Origin: Rhodocyclaceae bacterium
Lineage (GTDB): Bacteria; Pseudomonadota; Gammaproteobacteria; Burkholderiales; Rhodocyclaceae
DNA length: 51,744 nt
NCBI GenBank assembly: GCA_004379165.1
Contig: NKXK01000043.1
Span: 1-51,744 of the forward strand
Reading direction: 5' to 3'
Made by a program: the position numbers and the translations under genes. The first letter of the stretch is position 1; the number at the start of each line of letters is the position of its first letter. Under the pieces are notes generated by a model, which was not told the DNA's origin, did not search any database, and saw only the letters and a list, made by a program, of their open reading frames with translations. Of the stretch, positions 33,067 to 42,053 are shown piece after piece.

Positions 33067-33471
33067 CTACATCGAAATCGTCTGGCCTGACGTTGGCAGG
33101 CGATAGACCGCCATTTCCGAATCCCGCATCAGCGAGTTCAGGAACAGGCTGAAGATCGAGATGAACAGGCTGGCGAAAAAGGCCGTCCAGAAACCGGAAA
33201 TTGTGAAACCGCGCACCAGCTTCGCCACCAGCAGCAACATCAGCGCGTTGATCACCAGCAGAAACAGCCCCAGCGTCAGGAAAGTCAGCGGTAGCGTCAC
33301 CACCACCAGGATCGGCCAGAGTACGGCATTGGCGAAACCCAGCAGCAGCGCCGAGACGATCAGCGCCGACTTGTCGGCAAAGCGCATGCCGTTGAAAACG
33401 AGGCTCGCCACCCACAGCGAGAGGGCGGTGATGAGCCACTGGATGAGGAAGCCGGTCAGGGAGGAGAGCAT
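33067..33471 (-). CDS. YvlD/DUF360-like membrane protein (phage holin superfamily IV type)
   Basis: A 134-residue protein with four hydrophobic helices: FLIQWLITALSLWVASLVF, SALIVSALLLGFANAVLWPILVVV, LTFLTLGLFLLVINALMLLLVA and FWTAFFASLFISIFSLFLNSLM. The motif ANAVLWPILVVVTLPLTFLTLG matches the small membrane family annotated as phage holin family protein (YvlD). No phage genes are nearby, so a lytic role is unlikely. The start at 33471 is preferred over an upstream one because it begins immediately before helix 1. Confidence 0.82.
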   Translation of the reverse strand: MLSSLTGFLIQWLITALSLWVASLVFNGMRFADKSALIVSALLLGFANAVLWPILVVVTLPLTFLTLGLFLLVINALMLLLVAKLVRGFTISGFWTAFFASLFISIFSLFLNSLMRDSEMAVYRLPTSGQTISM

Positions 33472-33541
33472 GGGCTTACGGTGAGCAAGTTCAAGATACG
33501 ACTCCTGTCTGAAGCGCCCGATCCTGGCTGAAATCCAGCAT

Positions 33542-33578
33542 CTGCGGTGAACCTGAAAAATCGCCAAAAAAATCAGGC
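33542..33578 (+). repeat. Dispersed element, copy 9
   Basis: CTGCGGTGAACCTGAAAAA, then TCGCCAAAAAAATCAGG. CCTGA pairs with TCAGG, a compensated change relative to CCGGA/TCCGG in other copies. It lies between the OsmC-YcaO gene and the holin-like gene. Confidence 0.82.
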
Positions 33579-33595
33579 ATGGCGGCGAGCAACAT

Positions 33596-35791
33596 CTAAC
33601 CCGCCACCCTCGCCCGCGCCGCGTGCGCTTTCCGGTAGCTGTCGATCAACCGCTGGTGGCGGTCGAGGCCTTCCAGATTCAGGCTCGTTTCCATCAGGCC
33701 GTAGAAGCGCACGCTGCCTTCCAGCGAACCGATGACGGCGTCCATACGTTCGTTGCCGAACATGCGGCGGAAGTTGGGCTCGTAGTCGGCGAAATCCATC
33801 TCGTCGTCGAGTTCGACAGTCAGGGCGACGCTCATCGCCTGGTAGAACAGGCCGCGGTCGACGGTGTTTTCGTTGTACTGCAGGTAGGCATCGACCTGAT
33901 CCTTGGCCGATTCGAAGTCCTGCAGCGCGAGGTTGATCAGGAGCTTGAGCTCAAGGATGGTCAGCTGGCCCCAGACAGTGTTTTCGTCGAATTCGACGCC
34001 GATCAGCGTGATGATGTCGGTGTAGTCGTCGAGTTCGCTTTCTTCCAGACGTTCGAGCAGGTCGGCCAGCGCATCGTCGTCGAGGCGGTGCAGGTTGAGG
34101 ATGTCTTCACGGAAGGCGAGTGCCTTGTTGGTGTTGTCCCAGATCAGGTCATCCACCGGGTAAATCTCGGAGTAACCGGGCACCAGAATGCGGCAGGCGG
34201 TGACGCCGAGTTGGTCATAAACCGCCATGTAGGCTTCCTTGCCCATGGCCTCGAGGATGCCGAACAGCGTTTCGGCTTCATCGGCATTGGAGTTTTCGCC
34301 GTGGCCGGAGAAATCCCATTCGACAAAGTCGTAGTCCGACTTGCTGCTGAAGAAGCGCCACGACACCACGCCGCTGGAGTCGATGAAGTGCTCGACGAAG
34401 TTGTTCGGCTCGGTGACGGCGTTGCTTTCGAAGGTCGGGCGCGGCAGGTCGTTGAGGCCTTCGAAGCTGCGGCCTTGCAGCAGCTCGGTCAGGCTGCGTT
34501 CAATGGCGACTTCCATGCTCGGGTGGGCGCCGAAGGAGGCGAAGACGCCGCCGGTACGCGGGTTCATCAGCGTCACGCACATGACCGGAAATTCGCCGCC
34601 CAGTGAGGCGTCTTTCACCAGCACCGGGAAGCCCTGGTTCTCCAACTCCTCGATGCCGGCGACGATGCTCGGGTATTTCGCTAGCACCTCGGCCGGGACA
34701 TCGGGCAGGGCGATTTCCCCTTCGATGATTTCGCGTTTGACGGCGCGCTCGAAGATTTCCGACAGGCATTGCACCTGCGCTTCCGACAGGGTGTTGCCGG
34801 CGCTCATGCCATTGCTCAGATAGAGGTTGTCGATCAGGTTGGTCGGGAAATACACCGTCTCGCCGTTCGACTGGCGGACGTAAGGCAGGGCGCAGATGCC
34901 GCGTTCGGTGTTGCCGGAATTGGTGTCGTAGAGGTGCGAGGCGCGCAACTCGCCGTCCGGGTTGTAGATTTCCAGCGAGTAGTCGTCGAGCAGGCCCTTG
35001 GGCAGCGCATCCTTCTTGCCCGGCTTGAACCAGCGCTCTTCGGGGTAATGCACAAAGGGCGCGTCGGCGATCTCCGGGCCCCAGTAGTTGTCATTGTAGA
35101 AATGGTTGCAGTTCAGGCGCTCGATATATTCACCCAGCGCCGACGCCAGCGCACTCTCCTTAGTCGCGCCCTTGCCATTCGTGAAACACATCGGTGAATG
35201 TGCGTCGCGGATGTGCAGCGACCAGACGTTGGGTACCAGATTGCGCCACGAAGCGATCTCTATCTTGATGCCCAGCCCGGCGAGAAAGCCGGACATGTTG
35301 GCGATGGTTTGCTCCAGCGGCAGATCCTTGCCGGCGATATAGGTTTGCGTGCCGGCAGCGGTGTCGACCGTCAGCAGCGCCTGGGCGTCGGCATCGAGGT
35401 TCTCGACTTCCTCGATCACGAACTCCGGGCCGGTCTGGATAACCTTCTTGACCGTGCAGCGGTCGATGGAGCGCAGGATGCCGAGGCGATCCTTCTCGGA
35501 AATGTCCGGCGGTAATTCGACCTGGATCTTGAAGGTCTGCCGGTAGCGGTTTTCCGGATCGACGATGTTGTTCTGCGACAGGCGGATGTGCTCGGTCGGA
35601 ATGTTGCGCGTGTCGCAGTACAGCTTGACGAAGTAGGCCGCACACAAGGCCGACGAGGCGAGGAAATAATCGAACGGCCCCGGCGCCGAGCCGTCACCCT
35701 TGTAGCGGATCGACTGGTCGGCAATGACCGTGAAGTCGTCGAACTTGGCTTCCTGACGAAGCTTGTCGAGAAAATTGACCTTGATTTCCAT
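33596..35791 (-). CDS. OsmC-YcaO fusion protein
   Basis: A 731-residue cytoplasmic protein. Residues 1-150 form an OsmC-like domain (APGPFDYFLASSALCAAYFV with the reactive Cys, and a second Cys in SIDRCTVKK). Residues about 165-560 form a YcaO domain, with ALGEYIERLNCNHF and SEIFERAVKREII as the Glu-rich ATP-binding helices. The C-terminal part (about 590-720) is helical and acidic, like the TPR-like tail of E. coli YcaO. YcaO proteins activate peptide backbones with ATP; E. coli YcaO is linked to ribosomal protein S12 methylthiolation. The OsmC head suggests a thiol or persulfide link. Exact role unknown. Confidence 0.9.
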   Translation of the reverse strand: MEIKVNFLDKLRQEAKFDDFTVIADQSIRYKGDGSAPGPFDYFLASSALCAAYFVKLYCDTRNIPTEHIRLSQNNIVDPENRYRQTFKIQVELPPDISEKDRLGILRSIDRCTVKKVIQTGPEFVIEEVENLDADAQALLTVDTAAGTQTYIAGKDLPLEQTIANMSGFLAGLGIKIEIASWRNLVPNVWSLHIRDAHSPMCFTNGKGATKESALASALGEYIERLNCNHFYNDNYWGPEIADAPFVHYPEERWFKPGKKDALPKGLLDDYSLEIYNPDGELRASHLYDTNSGNTERGICALPYVRQSNGETVYFPTNLIDNLYLSNGMSAGNTLSEAQVQCLSEIFERAVKREIIEGEIALPDVPAEVLAKYPSIVAGIEELENQGFPVLVKDASLGGEFPVMCVTLMNPRTGGVFASFGAHPSMEVAIERSLTELLQGRSFEGLNDLPRPTFESNAVTEPNNFVEHFIDSSGVVSWRFFSSKSDYDFVEWDFSGHGENSNADEAETLFGILEAMGKEAYMAVYDQLGVTACRILVPGYSEIYPVDDLIWDNTNKALAFREDILNLHRLDDDALADLLERLEESELDDYTDIITLIGVEFDENTVWGQLTILELKLLINLALQDFESAKDQVDAYLQYNENTVDRGLFYQAMSVALTVELDDEMDFADYEPNFRRMFGNERMDAVIGSLEGSVRFYGLMETSLNLEGLDRHQRLIDSYRKAHAARARVAG

Positions 35792-35899
35792 GCGGCAATT
35801 CCAAAATGGCGTTCAAAACAGACAGGGCGCCATTATCGGCGTTCCCGCGCGGAAAAGCCGTGCTTGTTGCTTGAGAACAGGGGCTGAAACGATGCCGGG

Positions 35900-36157
35900 T
35901 CAAAGCGGCTCCTTCGGCGTCACCCAGATATGCCGCGCCACGCCTTGCTCCAGCGCCAGTTCAACCTCATCGGCGAGGATCACGGTCATCGGCCGATGCT
36001 GGAGGATGAGCAGCGGGCGTTGTGGGGCGAGGCCGTAGGCGGTGAGTTGTTCGCGCTGGTTGGGGTCGATTTCCGGGCCGAGTTCGGCGAGCAGGACGGT
36101 GCTGCCGGGGGTGATGAAGGCGAGTGGCAGGCGGGCGTTGTGGGCGGCGGCATTCAT
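35900..36157 (-). CDS. feoA: FeoA domain protein
   Basis: An 85-residue SH3-like FeoA protein: PLAFITPGSTVLLAELG, then a YGLAPQRPLLILQHRPM strand pair and EVELALEQGVARHIWV. ATG 36157 gives the usual FeoA length; an upstream extension is low-complexity and unlikely. It follows feoB by 25 bp on the same strand, an inverted order compared with E. coli feoA-feoB. It supports FeoB in ferrous iron uptake. Confidence 0.88.
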   Translation of the reverse strand: MNAAAHNARLPLAFITPGSTVLLAELGPEIDPNQREQLTAYGLAPQRPLLILQHRPMTVILADEVELALEQGVARHIWVTPKEPL

Positions 36158-36182
36158 GGTCGGCTGTCGGGGTAGTAACGGA

Positions 36183-38135
36183 TCAGAAAATGGCGCGCAG
36201 GCCGAGGTTGAACAGGCCACCGATGAAAAAGGCGAAGGGGACAATCAGGCCGAGCATGATGGCTGCGGTTTTCAGGCCCTGTTCCTTGATCATCATCATC
36301 AGGCTGGCGAAGCAGGGGATGAAGAGGGTGATGGTGATCATGCCGACAACGGCCTGGATGGGGTCGAGCTTGTCAGCCAGTGTGAACAGGCCGGTGGCAC
36401 CGAAATCACGGCGCAGGAAGCCCATGACGAAAGCGGCCGAGGCTTCTTTCGGCAGGCCGAGCCAGCCCGATACCAGCGGCTCGCCGGCTTCGATGATGGC
36501 CGGCAGGACGCCGGTCTTGTCCAGCGAGTGCATGATGAAGGTGCCGAGCAGGAAGAGCGGGATGACTTCGATCAGGTACCACTTGAGGCGGCCGCCGGTT
36601 TTCTTTAGCACGTTGCCGAGGATGGGCAGGCGCATTGGCGGCAGTTCGGTGACCAGCGGGATACGCCGGCCGGGGATCAGCCTGGCGGCGAGAAAGCCGG
36701 CGAGCAGCAGGACGCCGACCATCGCCAGCGTCCAGGTGAGCACCGCCGAGAAGGAGATGCTGCCGAGCATGCCGAGGACAACGCCGAGCTGTGCCGAACA
36801 GGGGATGGCCAGCGCCAGCAGGAAGATGGTGATCAGCCGTTCGCGTGGCGAGTGCAGGATGCGCGTGGTCAGCGTCGCCATCGTCACGCAGCCGAGGCCG
36901 AGGACCATCGGCAGCACGGCGCGGCCGTTGAGACCGATGGCGGCGAACAGCCGGTTGGCGATGACCGACAGGCGTGGCAGATAGCCGGAGTCTTCAAGCA
37001 CGCCGAAGGCGATGAAGAAGGTGGTGACGATGGGCAGGATCAGCGCCAGCGCGTAGGTCATGCCCATGGTCCATAGGCCGTACTGGCCGACCAGCAGTTC
37101 CTGCAGCCAGGGCCAGGGAATAAAGCCGTGGATGAAATCGGTCACCGCCGGGTTGAGGATGCCTTCGAAGAGCCCTTCTTCGAGCAGGCCGACCAGCGTC
37201 GTGGCGCCGAAGACGCCGACGAATTCATAGACCCCGAAGAGCACGGCGAGCAGGATGGGGATGCCCCAAAGCGGATGGACGACGGCCTGGCCGACGCGTT
37301 GCGAGCGCAGCGGGCTGCTCTGGATGCTGCGCGAAATGACGCGGCTGGCGAGGGCGTCGGCGGCCTGGCTGCGTTCCCGCGCAAGGGCGGCGGGTAGTGG
37401 CTCTTCGCTGCGGTCGACCGCGATTTTGCGCAAATTTTCGAGTTCACCGTAGGCATCGCCGGCGCGGGCGCGCAGCCAGCTTTCGACAACGCTGTCGCCG
37501 CCCAGATAGAGGATGGCCAGTCCGCGAGCCGCCAGCCGCGGGTGCGGTGCCCGTTCGGCGATAAAGGCCGCGGTGCGGGCAATTGTCAGCTCGACGTCGG
37601 CGTCGTAGTGCAGCAGCGATTCGGGATGGCGGGCATCGGCGATGTCGCGCGTCAGCTGGCCGATGCCTTCGCCGCCGGTGGCGACTGTGGACAGTACCGG
37701 CATGCCGAGTGCCTCGCCAAGGGCGTCGGTATCGACGGTCAGTCCGCGGGCGGCGGCTTCGTCGTGCATGTTGAGCGCCAGCACCATCGGCAGTTGCAGT
37801 TCGACGAGCAGGGCGGTGAGTGTCAGCGTCCGGCGCAGGTTCTTCGCGTCGCCGACCTGGACCAGACAGCGGCAGTCCTCGTCGAGCAGCGCCTGCATGG
37901 TCGCCCGCTCGTCGTCGCTGCGCGATGGCAGGGCGAGGACGCCCGGGGTGTCGAGAAGCGCCGCCGAGGCGTCGAAGCGGGCGCTGGCGCGGGTGACTTC
38001 GACCGTTGTGCCGGGGTAATTGGAAACGTTGACGTAGGCGCCGGTCAGGCGGTGAAAGAGTACCGACTTGCCGACGTTGGGGTGGCCGACGAGGAGGATG
38101 GCGGAGGCGGGCGGGACGTAGATGCTGGCAGACAC
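36183..38135 (-). CDS. feoB: Ferrous iron transporter FeoB
   Basis: A 650-residue inner-membrane protein with an N-terminal G domain (G1 GHPNVGKS at 17-24; switch NYPGTTVE; G3 DTPG; G4 NMHD) and the core Gate domains (ALILPIVTTFFIAFGVLEDSGYLPRL, LGLGCVTMATLTTR, FLLALAIPCSAQLGVVLGML). It is shorter than the 773-residue E. coli protein. It imports Fe(II) under low oxygen, in keeping with fnr and hemN on this segment. It lies in a leftward run from the CxxC receptor gene through the thioredoxin to feoA. Confidence 0.96.
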   Translation of the reverse strand: MSASIYVPPASAILLVGHPNVGKSVLFHRLTGAYVNVSNYPGTTVEVTRASARFDASAALLDTPGVLALPSRSDDERATMQALLDEDCRCLVQVGDAKNLRRTLTLTALLVELQLPMVLALNMHDEAAARGLTVDTDALGEALGMPVLSTVATGGEGIGQLTRDIADARHPESLLHYDADVELTIARTAAFIAERAPHPRLAARGLAILYLGGDSVVESWLRARAGDAYGELENLRKIAVDRSEEPLPAALARERSQAADALASRVISRSIQSSPLRSQRVGQAVVHPLWGIPILLAVLFGVYEFVGVFGATTLVGLLEEGLFEGILNPAVTDFIHGFIPWPWLQELLVGQYGLWTMGMTYALALILPIVTTFFIAFGVLEDSGYLPRLSVIANRLFAAIGLNGRAVLPMVLGLGCVTMATLTTRILHSPRERLITIFLLALAIPCSAQLGVVLGMLGSISFSAVLTWTLAMVGVLLLAGFLAARLIPGRRIPLVTELPPMRLPILGNVLKKTGGRLKWYLIEVIPLFLLGTFIMHSLDKTGVLPAIIEAGEPLVSGWLGLPKEASAAFVMGFLRRDFGATGLFTLADKLDPIQAVVGMITITLFIPCFASLMMMIKEQGLKTAAIMLGLIVPFAFFIGGLFNLGLRAIF

Positions 38136-38148
38136 GGCAGGTATTTTC

Positions 38149-38667
38149 TCAAAGGCTGGGGCAGTGGGCCAGCGTTTGCGCCAGCCAGGCGGCGGTGACT
38201 TCGCCGGTCAGCCGGCCGCAGGGGCGGTGGCTGGCGTCGAGGATGACAGTATGGGGCAGTGCCCCCTGCGGGTTGCCGAAGCGCGAGAGCAGGCCACGGG
38301 GCTCGCCTGGGCCATGCAGCGACAGTAGCGGCGGGCGCAGGGCATCGGTAATGACGACGGGGACGGCGCTGGTTTCGGAAGGGCGCTGCAGGGCGACGGT
38401 GATAACTCGGACATGGCCGCTGCGGGCGAGGTCGGCGAGGAGCGGCATCTCGCGCAGGCAGGGCGGGCAGTCGGCACGCCAGAAGTTGATCACCGTGGTT
38501 TGCGGCGGCAGCGCCGACAGGCGGACAAAGGCCCGCGCATCCGCCAGTTCGAAATCGAGCGGGGCGGTGGCCGGTTTTTGATGGTTTTCCGGGTTTACCG
38601 CAGACGCAGGCGTCGCCATGCCCAGAAGTGTGGCGATGAGTAGCGCGGTCAGCGGGGGGCGGTTCAT
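38149..38667 (-). CDS. Periplasmic thioredoxin-like protein with repeat-derived insert
   Basis: A 172-residue exported thiol protein: signal peptide (1-23, cut after ASA) and a TlpA-like thioredoxin fold with active site C67-P-P-C70 (NFWRADCPPCLREMPLL) and a cis-Pro region GALPHTVIL. Residues 24-31 (VNPENHQK) just after the cleavage site are encoded by a copy of the dispersed element, so the mature N-terminus is repeat-derived. It sits between a TonB receptor with a Cys pair in its plug (7 bp upstream) and feoB (13 bp downstream). A role in reducing that Cys pair or iron ligands is plausible but inferred. Confidence 0.87.
   Translation of the reverse strand: MNRPPLTALLIATLLGMATPASAVNPENHQKPATAPLDFELADARAFVRLSALPPQTTVINFWRADCPPCLREMPLLADLARSGHVRVITVALQRPSETSAVPVVITDALRPPLLSLHGPGEPRGLLSRFGNPQGALPHTVILDASHRPCGRLTGEVTAAWLAQTLAHCPSL
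38571..38603 (-). repeat. Dispersed element, copy 10, inside the thioredoxin-like gene
   Basis: CCGGTTTTTGATGGTTTTCC then GGGTTTACCGCAG on the plus strand, the complement of the core. It is in frame and follows the signal-peptide codons. Confidence 0.82.
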
Positions 38668-38674
38668 CGTGCGA

Positions 38675-40807
38675 TCACAGCGTGAACTTCACGCCGCCAT
38701 AGATGAAGCGGCCACGGTTCGGCCCCCAGATGTGGGTGACGTCGAAACTGCCGTCGGCGCCGACCCAGAGCATACTTTCCTTGTCCGACTGCTTGAAGTC
38801 GAAGATGTTGTCGACACCGAGGAAGCCGCTCCACTGCCTGTTCAGGCGGTATTCGCCACGCAGGTCGACGATCCAGTAAGACGGACTCTTGTCGAGTTTC
38901 TTCGAGCCATCGAAGTTGTAGCGTGGATTGTTGGCGTAGTCGTAGAACTTCGCCAGATCCATCGGCCCGGTCCAGGTTGCGCGGGTCATCGCCGCCCAGG
39001 GGCCGGCTTCGTAATCAAGACGCAGGTAGGCGCGGGTTTCCGGGCGGGCAAAGGCCAGCGTGCCGGCTTCGCTGAAACGATACTTGAAGTGCTCGCCGGC
39101 AACGGTGGCTTCCAGATTGGGTGTCAGCTTGTAGGTGACAGTGAGGTCGCCGCCGACGACGGTGACCGGCTGTTGCGCCGATGTGAACAGGGTGATCGGA
39201 TCACCGGTGAGCGGATCGGTGGCGCCGGAATCGAGCAGCGCCATGTTCTTGATGCGGTTGTAGTTCAGCGAGCTGACCATCGCTAGCCGGTCGCCGGCGA
39301 AGGACAGCGAGTAGGAGGCGTTATCCGAGATCTCTGCCTTGTCGATGCGGCGGACGATGCGCAGCGTGTCGAGGATGCCGTGATCCTGCTCGAAAAAGGA
39401 GGTCGGGGCGCGGAAGCCGCGCCCGACGGCGAAGCGGCTGTTCCATTCGTGGTTGTGGTTCCAAAGAACGTTCAGCCGCGGGCTGGTGATGCCGCCAAAG
39501 ACGTTGTGCTTGTCGTAACGCACCGAGCCATTCAGCTCGACCGCGCCGTCAAAGAGCGCATGGTAGGCCTGCAGGAAGGCGCCGGGGGTACGGTACTTGT
39601 AGTTGTCGATGCCATCGTTGTTGCGGCCGCTGGCATCGGTACCCAGGCTGGCCAGGTCTTCGTGGCGATAGGAGAGTCCGGTGTTGATCAGCGTCTTGCC
39701 CAGCGGCTGCTGGGTGCTGGCTTCGAGGTAATACTGCGTCTCGTCGGCCTTGTAGACCGCTTTTTCGTAGAACGAGTCCTGCTTGTGTTCGGCATAGCCG
39801 ACGGCGAAACGCAGGCTGCCCTCGCCGAGCTTGCGCGTGGCCGTGGAGACGAACTGCTTGCGGTCGGTGAAAATGATTTCCGACATGCCGGCCCGGCCGT
39901 CGTTGTAGAACTTGCCGGCTTGGCCGTTGCTCAGGGTATCGGTGCCGCTGCCATCGGGCGTCACCCAGCCACGCGGATCGGGCGAGCCGTTCCTGCCGGC
40001 GCTCCAGTTGAACGGGTTGCCGCTGCCATCCGCCTTGACGCCGGCGTAATCACTGCCCATCGCGCCGCCCATGCGTTTCTCGTCGATCACATCGACGCGC
40101 CCCTTGAGCTTGAAGCCGCCGAGATCGTCGGCAAAGAAGCCGACGCCGCCCATGTTGCGCTTGAAGCCGGTGTATTCGGAGACCTTGTTGTCGTCGGCAT
40201 CGACGGTGTCGTGCTGGTTATGGCTGAAATTGGCCGTCAGCGCGCCGCCGGTAAAGGCCTTGGCGCCGAAAAGGTCAGTGTTCCACTGGCCGTAGGAACC
40301 GAATTGCTGGACGGCCATGAACTCGTCCTTGGTCGGGCGGCGGGTGACGATATTGACCGAGCCGGCCAGTGCTTCCGGGGCGATCAGGCTGGTGCCGGCG
40401 CCACGCGAGATGTCGATGCGCTCGATGCCGCCGAGGTTGACGCTATCCAGACCATAAGCCGTCGACACCGACGAGAAGATGGGAATGCCGTCGATCAGCA
40501 GTGTCGTGTAGCGGCCGGGCAGGTTGTTGAGCACGACGTTACGGACATTGCAGATCGAACATTCGACCTGAACAGCGATGCCGGGTCGCTTGTCGAGAGC
40601 TTCGGTCAGCATCGTCGCGCCGGTCTTTTCGAGTTCGCGGGCGCCGATGGATTCGGTGGCGACGATCTCGTCACGCAGTCCCGGTGTGCCGGTGCTGGAT
40701 TTGCCACTGCTGACCGTAACTTCACCCAGCGTCTTGTCGGCGAAGCCGGGCGTGGAAAAGGCCAGCAGGAGTGCAGCAACGACGGGTGTCATGCGGCTCG
40801 GTATCAC
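38675..40807 (-). CDS. TonB-dependent receptor with Cys pair in the plug
   Basis: A 710-residue outer-membrane receptor. It starts with GTG (AAGGGG 6 nt upstream), has a signal peptide (about 1-23), a plug and a barrel ending in FIYGGVKFTL. The plug carries C83-S-I-C86 in VQVECSICNVRNV, followed by NLPGRYTTLLIDGIPIFSS and APEALAGSVNIVTRRP. A C-x-x-C at this place is shared by a receptor subgroup I recall mainly from Bacteroidetes; its substrate is not established. The gene opens the leftward run thioredoxin-feoB-feoA, and the tonB-exbB-exbD set ends upstream of it at a terminator, so metal uptake is likely. Confidence 0.9.
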   Translation of the reverse strand: MIPSRMTPVVAALLLAFSTPGFADKTLGEVTVSSGKSSTGTPGLRDEIVATESIGARELEKTGATMLTEALDKRPGIAVQVECSICNVRNVVLNNLPGRYTTLLIDGIPIFSSVSTAYGLDSVNLGGIERIDISRGAGTSLIAPEALAGSVNIVTRRPTKDEFMAVQQFGSYGQWNTDLFGAKAFTGGALTANFSHNQHDTVDADDNKVSEYTGFKRNMGGVGFFADDLGGFKLKGRVDVIDEKRMGGAMGSDYAGVKADGSGNPFNWSAGRNGSPDPRGWVTPDGSGTDTLSNGQAGKFYNDGRAGMSEIIFTDRKQFVSTATRKLGEGSLRFAVGYAEHKQDSFYEKAVYKADETQYYLEASTQQPLGKTLINTGLSYRHEDLASLGTDASGRNNDGIDNYKYRTPGAFLQAYHALFDGAVELNGSVRYDKHNVFGGITSPRLNVLWNHNHEWNSRFAVGRGFRAPTSFFEQDHGILDTLRIVRRIDKAEISDNASYSLSFAGDRLAMVSSLNYNRIKNMALLDSGATDPLTGDPITLFTSAQQPVTVVGGDLTVTYKLTPNLEATVAGEHFKYRFSEAGTLAFARPETRAYLRLDYEAGPWAAMTRATWTGPMDLAKFYDYANNPRYNFDGSKKLDKSPSYWIVDLRGEYRLNRQWSGFLGVDNIFDFKQSDKESMLWVGADGSFDVTHIWGPNRGRFIYGGVKFTL

Positions 40808-40848
40808 GGTGTTCCCCTTTCATTACCAGATGCTTATATTTTTGTTCG

Positions 40849-40871
40849 AATAAAGCCGCCCGAAGGCGGCT
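40849..40871 (-). terminator. Terminator after exbD
   Basis: AGCCGCC (40854-40860) and GGCGGCT (40865-40871) form a 7-bp stem with a CGAA loop; on the minus strand it is followed by TTATT. It separates tonB-exbB-exbD from the receptor gene. Confidence 0.7.
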
Positions 40872-40879
40872 GGGCGGAT

Positions 40880-41305
40880 TCAGCGGCTGCCTTCGCCGGG
40901 CTGGGTGACAAAGCCGATCTTGGTGACACCGGCGCGGCGGGCGGCACTCATCGTCTCGGCCACCGTTTCGTAGCGGGTGACACGATCCGCCTTGAGGTGC
41001 AGTTCGACGTTGGCATCCTGCGCGACGGCGCTGCGGAAGCGCTCTTCCAGCGCGTTACGGTCGACCGCGTCGTTGCCGACATAGAGCAGATTGTCGGCAT
41101 TGATCGCGACCTGCAGCGTCATCGGCTTTTCCGGTGTCGGCGTGCTGGCGGCGCGCGGCAGGTCGACCTTGACCGAGTGCGTCATCAATGGCGCGGTGAT
41201 GATGAAGATGATCAGCAGCACCAGCATCACGTCCACCAGCGGCGTCATGTTGATTTCCGCCGTCGGCATCGTGTTCTGCTGCGAGTTGAAGGAGCCCATG
41301 GCCAT
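40880..41305 (-). CDS. exbD: ExbD biopolymer transport protein
   Basis: A 141-residue inner-membrane protein with one N-terminal helix containing the proton-pathway Asp (INMTPLVDVMLVLLIIFII) and a periplasmic domain ending GVTKIGFVTQPG. ATG 41305 lies 2 bp after the exbB stop. With ExbB and TonB it powers the outer-membrane receptors. The frame upstream of 41305 remains open but runs through exbB out of frame and is not coding. Confidence 0.93.
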   Translation of the reverse strand: MAMGSFNSQQNTMPTAEINMTPLVDVMLVLLIIFIITAPLMTHSVKVDLPRAASTPTPEKPMTLQVAINADNLLYVGNDAVDRNALEERFRSAVAQDANVELHLKADRVTRYETVAETMSAARRAGVTKIGFVTQPGEGSR

Positions 41306-41307
41306 GA

Positions 41308-42051
41308 TTACGCGACCTCGGCGGCGGCGCGGGCGCGCATCGGGTGAATCTGGGCGCTGTTGGCGACGAAGGGCTTGCCGACGGTAAAGAAGGCGTGCAG
41401 GTCGTGGGCGAAGGCATCGAGGTCGGCCATGATGACGCGGTTGGCGCGGGTGAAGGCGTTGTAGGCAAAGACAGCGGGCAGGGCGACGGCGAGGCCGGCG
41501 GCGGTCATGATCAGCGCTTCGCCGACCGGGCCGGCGACCTTTTCCAGTGCCGCCTGACCGGAGAGGCCGATGGCAACCAGCGCGTGGTAAATGCCCCAGA
41601 CGGTGCCGAAGAGGCCGACGAAGGGGGCGGTGGCGCCGGTGGTGGCGAGCAGGGTGAGGCCGTTTTCCATGCCGGCCTGGGTGCTCGAGAGCTGCTGGCG
41701 CAGGGCGCGTTCCATTTGTTCGGCCGGGTTGAAGCGGGACGCCAGGCGGCCGGTGACGGCCTCGCATTCATGGTTGCAGCAGTTGGCCTGCTCGGCGAGC
41801 TGGGCATAGGGGCTTTCGGCGTCGGCGGCGCGCAGGTGTTCGATGCCTTCGGCCACCGTGCCGGCCGCCCAGAAGCTGCCAAGGGCACGGGCGGAACGGC
41901 GCATGGTCCACCAGTCCCAGGTCTTGGCGAGGATCAGATACCAGCTGGCGATCGACATCAGCGCGAGAATGACCGCAACGCTGTGGGAGACGGTGTCGCC
42001 GGCGGCCCACAGGTGGGCGAAGCCGAAGGCGTTTTGGGTGGTTTCGTTCAT
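41308..42051 (-). CDS. exbB: ExbB / MotA-TolQ-ExbB proton channel
   Basis: A 247-residue inner-membrane protein with three helices (about 22-42, 130-152 and 175-197). TTGATAPFVGLFGTVWGIYHAL and GEALIMTAAGLAVALPAVFAYN are the ExbB signatures around the channel. A Cys pair (ANCCNHE) lies in the cytoplasmic loop. It starts 2 bp after tonB. Confidence 0.94.
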   Translation of the reverse strand: MNETTQNAFGFAHLWAAGDTVSHSVAVILALMSIASWYLILAKTWDWWTMRRSARALGSFWAAGTVAEGIEHLRAADAESPYAQLAEQANCCNHECEAVTGRLASRFNPAEQMERALRQQLSSTQAGMENGLTLLATTGATAPFVGLFGTVWGIYHALVAIGLSGQAALEKVAGPVGEALIMTAAGLAVALPAVFAYNAFTRANRVIMADLDAFAHDLHAFFTVGKPFVANSAQIHPMRARAAAEVA

Positions 42052-42053
42052 GC

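Noticed and set aside
41305..41767. Upstream in-frame extension of exbD
   Set aside because: The extension is Arg/Pro-rich, runs through exbB out of frame, and true ExbD starts at 41305, 2 bp after exbB.
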